Origin: Solanum dulcamara
Taxonomy: Eukaryota; Streptophyta; Magnoliopsida; Solanales; Solanaceae
Length of the DNA stretch: 64,000 bases
Direction: 5' to 3'
Assembly: GCF_947179165.1 (NCBI RefSeq)
Contig: NC_077244.1
Coordinates: 11,472,449 to 11,536,448, forward strand
Both the position numbers and the translations under genes were made by a program. The notes under the pieces are model-generated. The model saw only the letters and a program-made list of their open reading frames with translations, searched no databases and was not told where the DNA came from. This document shows, piece after piece, positions 57,361 through 64,000 of the stretch. Position 1 is the stretch's first letter. Each line of letters begins with the position of its first letter.

Positions 57361-60300
57361 GCTTTATTTGATCCAGGTTCCACGTATTTCTATGTGTCTA
57401 TATATTTTGCTCCACGTTTGGGTATTCCTTATGAGTTACTTGAGGTCCCGTTACATGTTTCGACCCTGGTAGGGATTTTTTAGTAGTGGATCAGGTTTGT
57501 AGATCCTTTGTAGTGACTATTCAGGGGCATGAGACTCGGGCAGATCTTATTTTAGTTGATATGCTGGACTTCGATGTTATTTTAGGCATGGATTGGCTAT
57601 CCTCTCATCATGCGGTTTTGTACTGCTATGCCAAGACCGTTACATTAGCCATGCCTGGTATTCCCTCAGTCTTATGGCAGGGTGTTTATAGTCTCTCACC
57701 GACTGTAATCATATCATTTATGCGGGCCTGATGGCTAGTTGCGTCATGGTGCTTAGCGTACTTAGCTTATGTCCGTGATGTGTCCAGTGAGGCCCCTACT
57801 ATTGATTCATTTCCTATGGTTAGGGAGTACATTGATGTCTTCCCTACTGACCTACCTGGTCTACCCCTAGAGAGAGATATTGACTTTGCCATAGATTTGG
57901 AGTTGGGAACTAAGCCTATTTCTATACCACCTTATCATATGGCCCTTGCAGAGCTCAAAAAGCTTAGCGTGCAGCTTGAGGATCTTCTAGGTAAGGGATT
58001 TATTCACTCGAGTGTGTTGCCGTGGGGTGCGTCTATCTTATTTGTTAAGAAGAAGGATGGGACTATGCGGATGTGTGTTGATTACAGGCAGTTGAACAAG
58101 GTGACAGTGAAAAACTGTTACCCCATGCCCCGTATCGATGATCTATTCGATCAGCTTCAGGGTGAGATCGTGTTTTCTAAGATTGACTTGAGGTCTGGCT
58201 ACCATCATTTGCGGATTAGAGCAGCCGACATCCCTAAGACTGCTTTGCGGACTCGCTATGGCCACTATGAGTTTCTTGTGATATCTTTTGGGCTTACCAA
58301 TGCCCCCACAGCTTTTATGGACCTTATGACTCGAGTATTCAGACCTTATCTTGAATCCTTCATGATTGTATTCATCGATGACATACTGGTATAGTCGTGG
58401 AGTAGGAAGGAGCAGAAACAGCACTTGAGGGTTGTGCTACAGACTTTGAGAGATCAGCAGCTTTATGCTAAATTCTTAAAATGCAAGTTTTGGTTGGAGT
58501 CTGTGGCATTTCTGGGACATGTGGTGTCCAGAGAGGATATCAGAGTGGATCCGACGAAGATTGAGGCTATTTGTGATTGGGCTAGGCCCATATCTGTTAC
58601 GGAGATTCGGAGTTTCATTAGATTGGCTGGGTATTATAGATGATTCATTGAGGGTTTCTCTACCATTACAGCCCTATTGACCCATTTAACCCACCAAGAT
58701 GTTCCCTTTCTGTGGTCCGAGCAGTGTGAGTCGAGCTTTCAAAAGCTTAAGGAGTTGCTTACCACCGCTCCTGTTCTGACCCTACCAGTTGAGGGAGAGA
58801 TCTTTTTGGTATATTGTGATGCTTCTGGTGTAGGTCTTAGGTGTGTACTGATGTAGCGTGGCCGAGTTATTGCTTATGCTTCCAGACAGTTGAGAGTGCA
58901 CGAGCGCAACTACCCCACCCATGACTTGGAACTGGCGGTGGTAGTTTTCGCACTCAAGATGTGGAGGCACTACTTATAGGGAGTCCGTTGCGAGATATAT
59001 ACAGATCACCGTAGCTTATAGTACATTATGAGTCAAAAAGATCTTAATTCTAGACAGCGGCGTTGGATTGAGCTACTAGCCAATTATGACATCTATATTC
59101 TTTACCACCCGGGCAAGGCGAATGTAGTAGCAGATGCCTTGAGCCGAAAGATGGGGAGTATGGGTAGATTAGCTTACTTGTCTGCTGCGAATCGACCCCT
59201 AGCCTTGGACATCTAGTATTTGGCTAATCGGATGGTCAGGTTGGAAATCTCAGATTCCAGACCGATTTTGGCTTTTGTGGGAGCTCGATCATCTTTACTG
59301 GACCAGATTCGTGGCCGGCAGTTTGAGGATGGAGAATTGGTAAAGCTTCGAGAATTAGTATTGCGAGGCAAGGGTGGCCAGACTTCTATAGATTCGGATG
59401 GCATACTACGGTTTGATGGTCGCCTTTGTGTTCCCAGAGTTGGAGACTTTATTCAGTTGATCCTTCATGAGGCCCATGATTCTAAATATTCTATCCACCT
59501 AGGCACTATGAAGATGTATCAGGATTTGAGACAATATTACTGGTGGAGAGGTATGAAGAGAGATATAGCTGAGTATGTATCCCATTATTTAAGTTGCCAG
59601 CAGGTTAAGGCAGAGCATCAGAGGCCTGGTGAAGTCTTTTAGAGATTACTCATTCCTGAGTGGAAATGGGAATGAATTACCATTTACTTCGTGATGGCAT
59701 TGCCTCGATCATCCAGAGGTAATAATGGTATTTGGGTCATCGTTGATCGATTGACCAAGTCAGTACATTTCTTGCCAGTACGGTCCACTTTTACTGCAGA
59801 TCGTCTAGCTCGAATCTATATTCAGGAGGTGGTCCGTTTGCATGGGGTACCGATATCCATTATATCAGATAGGGGGTCTCAATTTACTTCCAGTTTCTAG
59901 AGGGCCTTTCAGAGAGAGTTGGGCACCCAGGTTGATCTTAGTGCGGCATTTCATCCACAAACCGACGGTCAGTCAGAGCGTACTATTTAGGTTTTGGAGG
60001 ATATATTGCGAGCTTGTGTATTAGAGTTCAAGAGTCATTAGGAGCAGTACTTAGCTTTGGCAGAGTTTGCGTACAATAATAGCTAGCACTCTAGTATTCA
60101 GATGGCCCCGTTTGAAGCTTTATATGGTAGGCGTTGTCGTATTCTGGTTGGTTGGTTTGAGTCTTCAAAACCTAGGCCACACAGTACTGATTTACTTCGG
60201 GATGACATAGCCAGAGTTTGGGTTATTCAGGAGAGGTTGAGGACAGCTCAGAGTAGGCACCAGAGTTATGCTGATAGCAGGCGTCGGCTCTTGCGCTTCG

Positions 60301-60736
60301 AGATGGGAGATCGGGTATTCTTACGGGTAACGCCCTTGAAGAGCGTGATGAGATTCGGCAGGCGGGGTAAGCTTAGTCCTATGTATATCAGGACGTTTGA
60401 GATTCTGAGGAGAGTTGGAAAGGTTGCTTATGAGTTGGCTTTGCCACCAGCATTCTCAGCTATACACCCTATTTTTCATATTTATATGCTACGCCGGTAC
60501 ATTCAAAATGAGTCTCACGTGCTTCAGTATGACTCTGTTGAGTTGGATGGTCGCCTGATTTTTGTTGAGGAACCAGTTGCTATTCTAGCCAGAGATGTTC
60601 GCCAGCTTAATTCTAAGTCCATCCCTGTGATTAAGGTCCAGTGGCGCCATCGTCCGATCGAGGAGGCTACATGGGAGACCGAGCAGGAGATGAGGGAGCA
60701 GTTCCCCAGCTTATTTGACCCTCCAGGTATACTCTT
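57361..60736 (+). pseudogene. E6 pol: protease, RT, RNase H, integrase, chromodomain; broken
   Basis: Protease active site reads FDPGS at 57367-57381 (Ser/Thr to Pro). RT about 57900-58500, FIDD at 58371-58382 intact but followed by TAG at 58393. RNase H about 58780-59150 with stops at 58854, 58977 and 59019. Integrase: zinc-binding region 59470-59620, catalytic Asp 59744, Asp 59868 and Glu 59976 (36 codons between the last two), with stops between them. Chromodomain-like tail: 60630-60690 (KVQWRHRPIEEATWE). Stop TGA at 58641 in YYRR. The segments 57780-58394 and 60102-60806 are still open. Confidence 0.92.
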
Positions 60737-60778
60737 GTCCTTACTTTCGCGGCCGAAAGTTCTTTTAGTAGTGAATGT

Positions 60779-63466
60779 TGTAATGACCCTAAAGGTTATT
60801 TTTTAGAATTTTTGTAAAATGACCATTTTACCCCTCCCTTTAGATGCCCCGAGTCGTTTCTAATTATTACCGGGTGTTGATTTTTAGAAAATCCCATGAA
60901 AAGTTAAGTCCTAGAAAATTTTGAGTTTTCATAAGCTTTAAGTATTAAAAAGTGGTATTTGGGGTCAATTGGAGCTACGGGTCTCGGAATAGAATTCCGT
61001 CGATTCCAGCAGCTCCGAAATATCGAAATAGGCTTAGGAGACTTTACGGGATCAGTTTTGGAGTTGTAACGAAGATTTGAGGCCTTGAGTTGAGAATTTG
61101 AGGAACTTTAAGCCAAGGTTTGACTTTGGTCAACTTTTAGAGTTCCGATGCTCGGAATCGAATTCTGACGACTTCGTTGGATTCGGGTGATGGTTTTTGG
61201 TCTAGAAGAAGTGTTGCTTGAATTTTTAGAGGTCCCGAGTTCGTTTTGGTATTTTGAAGGCCTAAGTTGGTTTAGTTGCGATATTTCGAGTTTTGGGTCA
61301 ACGAAATCTCAAATTCAAATTCTGATAGTTCCATCAGCTCCGGAATGATCAAATTAGGCTAGTAGCACTATTGGAATGACTATCGAGGCAATCAATACGA
61401 GTTTGGGGCCATTTGGCGCTTTTGACTTTGAAACTTACCCTTTGGTTGACTTTGGTCAACATTCTTGGAAAACACACTCGAATGAAAATTCTGACAACGC
61501 GGTTTGTTCCAGAATGTCGATTTTGGTCAGGAATGACCTTTCATTCGCTTCCCGAGGCTCCCGAGCTAATATCGAGGCCCATTGTGGAAAATGACACTTG
61601 GATGTGGGACCCACTTTTTATTAAAATAAACTCGTATGGAAATTCTGAATACGCCATTGAGTCTGGAACGTCAAATTTAGTGTGTTAGAATATTTGGTTT
61701 ACTTTTATTGGGTTCCGAACGAATTCCGAAGGTTCGTTCAGAGACTTTAAATTGTTGCAAAAAAATCAGAAAAAATTTGCAACGAGTGCAGATTTTCAGA
61801 TTTTCTCCTCAACTTTGAACCCTCATAACTTGAGTTCTAGATCTCCATTTTGGGTGATTGTATATCTTAGGTGTTAGAAATCATGCTTTAGGCTTATTAT
61901 CGGGTTTTTAGATATTTAGAAGCATGTGTATCTTGTCGTTATTTGTTGGTATTATAAGGAGAGTTGAATGAGCATGTTGTTGATACGGTGGGATATGTTG
62001 GCCTTAGTATAGGATGTAAACTTACTTTTGATGTCCCGGCGTCGCTCCGGTAGACTTAGATCCTTGTAGAATGGTGTAGCGGGCTAGTGCCTGGTAGTTT
62101 GGCCTTAGCTAGGCGTTACTCTTGCTCTTAAAAATACCATCATCCATAACTCGGTATAATCGTGACTTTCGTGATGCATCGGCAATACTAGATTTCGTGA
62201 TCATTGACTTTGGCTCTAGTTTCAGTTTTGGCAGCATATTGGTTGACTTATTGGGAAGGAGATTCTCGGTACTATTATTGTTTAGTTGGAAATGAGAATA
62301 TTCGGCACCATAGAATAAAATATCTGTGAGCATCCGTGTACCCAATTCCGGCCTCCATTCTGAATTATCGAGGAGCATTCGGGTACCCAGCCCCGGTCTC
62401 CACCGACTTGCTAGTATGACGAGCATCTGGGTATCCAGTCCTAGCCTCGATCATATCGATGTGTTAGGGCGAGCATCCTGGTACCAGTCCAGGCCTCGAT
62501 CGCACCGATGTAATACGGCGAGCATCCGGGTACCCAGTCCCGGCCTTAACTGCACTTATGTATTATGGCAAGCATCCGGGTACCCAGTCCCGGCCTTGGA
62601 CACTTTAAACATTCGGGTGAGCATCTGGGTCCCAGTCCCGGCCTCGACCCCTAAGTCACCACTAGATTGACTGACTTTTAGAGATTCTGGATTTGGAAAT
62701 GATATAGTACTTCGGCTCTTAACATCTCAGATTCTTGGTTCCTAGCCCTGGTAGTTGTGGCTATTCTGTGTACTCGACGGGCTTATGGGGGTTCGTCCGG
62801 GTTTTTATTTAACATGCGCACGAGTGTCCCGGCTGGGCTTATGGGGGCCCAGTTGGGTATAGTTAGCTGTAGTTCTCATAGGTAGTACTCTTTCCCCCTG
62901 TTATGCTTATGTTGACTCCTATTTAGGCTATTCCTCTTTTTCATATTGTTTTTATCTTTTCTCCTCAGTCGGCCTATGATGCCTATTGGGTACCAGTTGT
63001 CTTGGTACTCATACTACACTCTGCATCTACTTTCGTGATGCAGGACCAAGCACCAGCTATCGACGTGGATAGATCGAGCCTGTTGCAGTCAACTTCGGAG
63101 ACTAGGGTGAGTACTTGGCATTTTTGGATAATTCCTGTCTCCTTCAGCTTAGATGGCCCGTCTTTTCCATTCTGAGACTAGCCAGTTGTTATATATATTT
63201 TCGGTCCACTTTTGGGACTTGTACTCGTATTTTATTTTGTAGCAGCTCTGTACTTGTGACTTTCAGATTCTGGGAGGGATCTTTAGTTATTTAAAACATG
63301 TTTTGGTTTACTTCCGCGTATTCATTTTGTTTACTTTTATAATTTGATACTCTTATTTAGTTTCTGCCCTTAACCCCATTACTTGAAGTTCCGGGTTGAC
63401 GGGTTGGCTTACCTACTAGAGGGTTATAGTAGGTGTCATCATGACCTAAGGAATTGGGTCATGACA
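60779..63466 (+). repeat. E6 3' LTR with 884-bp deletion
   Basis: Colinear with the 5' LTR up to TGATT near 61855, then resumes at the equivalent of 54093. The lost part (53204-54087 in 5' LTR numbering) includes the TATA-like motif. It keeps ~31 bp near 62756 that the 5' LTR lacks. Hairpin at 63021-63043. Confidence 0.92.
62328..62651 (+). repeat. ~49-bp repeat array in the E6 3' LTR (7 units)
   Basis: Seven units, same order of variants as in the 5' LTR. The forward open frame 62326-62670 is a translation of this array (repeating IRVPSPGL) and is not a gene. Confidence 0.85.
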
Positions 63467-63744
63467 GCTTTCCCTTTCTTCAATGCCTCAGTACCTTTCC
63501 AATCTATCAAATATATAGTATTCATATGTAAACGAGTTCGTACACATCCATACTATATATATGTTTAACCTAGACCCAACAACTTATCCAAATCTATAAT
63601 CAACTTCCTAAGTTGAGATACAACTAATATCTCAAGTCTCATATTCCTAAATCTTAAGAAAGGGTTAAGTCTTAATTTCCCCAAATTACATAATTCTAAT
63701 GATCTTCATATAATACAATACAAAGATTACATGTAATATTACTT

Positions 63745-63772
63745 CAAAAATAAATAAATAAATAAATAAATA
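63745..63772 (+). repeat. (TAAA)n microsatellite
   Basis: About six to seven perfect TAAA units inside the L5 LTR remnant. Confidence 0.85.
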
Positions 63773-64000
63773 TATGCTAACATTTTTTTTTTGTATAAAA
63801 CTAATCCAATTAATATACTGAACATAAATTATTGTCCTTAATGATTAACTAGAAAGACACTTTTTTTTATATAAGACAAATTAAAAGTTTGTTGAAACTA
63901 CGAGATTACCAAGAATGTAAAAGTTAGGAGTATTTTTCGTTGACGAAACATATACCTCCATATTAAATTTGTTGTTGTGCCTGTAGAAACAGTAGCACTA

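Larger units (their letters stand above)
52125..63466 (+). mobile_element. E6: full-length L1-family Ty3/gypsy retrotransposon
   Basis: 5' LTR 52125-55661 (3537 bp), primer site 55665-55676, gag and pol 55870-60736, 3' LTR 60779-63466 (2688 bp). Flanks ACTTT (52120-52124) and GCTTT (63467-63471) form a 5-bp target duplication with one change. The 3' LTR is shorter mainly because of an 884-bp deletion. Long LTRs and the chromodomain-like pol end suggest the Tekay/Del lineage (inference). Confidence 0.93.
51052..64000 (-). repeat. L5 LTR (minus strand), interrupted by E6 (51052-52124 and 63467-64000)
   Basis: Starts AGTCACGACCC, the reversed typical LTR end (GGGTCGTGACA) with one change. The part at 63467-64000 contains a stretch (CCTAGACCCA...CCAAATCTATAA) also found in the L4 solo LTR near 48650, which supports an LTR identity and continuity across E6. 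It continues past the window end. No gene is seen in either piece. Confidence 0.65.

Noticed and set aside
62326..62670. Open frame with repeated IRVPSPGL peptide
   Set aside because: It is a translation of the ~49-bp LTR repeat array; the same array in the 5' LTR and at 1987-2210 is not open.
1..64000. A host gene or a non-transposon cellular system
   Set aside because: All stretches could be assigned to LTRs, gypsy gag/pol or EPRV sequence; no exon-like or other coding signal was left over.

Overview
The window is plant nuclear DNA made almost entirely of transposable-element and endogenous-virus debris. No host gene, tRNA, rRNA or CRISPR array was found. The organism is most likely a member of the Solanaceae (inference): the long-LTR, chromodomain-type Ty3/gypsy elements with tRNA-Met primer sites, together with an endogenous caulimovirid carrying coat-protein, movement-protein, protease, reverse-transcriptase and RNase H remnants, resemble what is known from tomato, potato, tobacco and pepper relatives. 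I cannot name the species from the sequence.

Names used here. L1 to L5 are LTR families. E2, E3, E4, E5A, E5B and E6 are gypsy elements. V1, V2A and V2B are endogenous pararetrovirus (EPRV) segments.

Layout. 1-3571 and 12960-13028 are one L1 LTR, split by a full-length element E2 (3572-12959, two 2157-bp LTRs, gag and pol with many stops). 13029-16924 is V1, a plus-strand and rearranged EPRV piece carrying the viral leader, tRNA-Met primer site, three small ORFs, the coat-protein gene and the start of the movement-protein gene. 16925-30425 is E5A (family L4). It is interrupted by E3 (19270-27162), a gag-deleted L3 element. 30426-32987 is V2A, a minus-strand EPRV fragment. 32988-39881 is E4, an L3 element lacking its 5' LTR. 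39882-42638 is E5B, a second copy of the 3' part of the L4 element. 42639-51051 is V2B, a longer minus-strand EPRV copy interrupted by an L4 solo LTR (47357-49617). 51052-52124 and 63467-64000 are a minus-strand L5 LTR, split by the complete L1 element E6 (52125-63466).

History (inference). E5A plus V2A and E5B plus V2B share the same gypsy/virus junction, so that chimeric unit was duplicated. E4 then inserted in the RNase H region of the second unit, and a deletion fused the reverse transcriptase of V2A to the gag of E4. Most joints that can be compared between copies show 3-8 bp microhomology, which points to repeated end-joining and deletion. All coding regions are broken. Many stops are C-to-T changes in CAG, CAA or CGA codons, as expected for long-methylated DNA.

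The most interesting signal is the EPRV. It appears to encode two retropepsin-like domains, one at the end of the movement-protein ORF (DTG active site) and one at the start of pol (DNG in both surviving copies).
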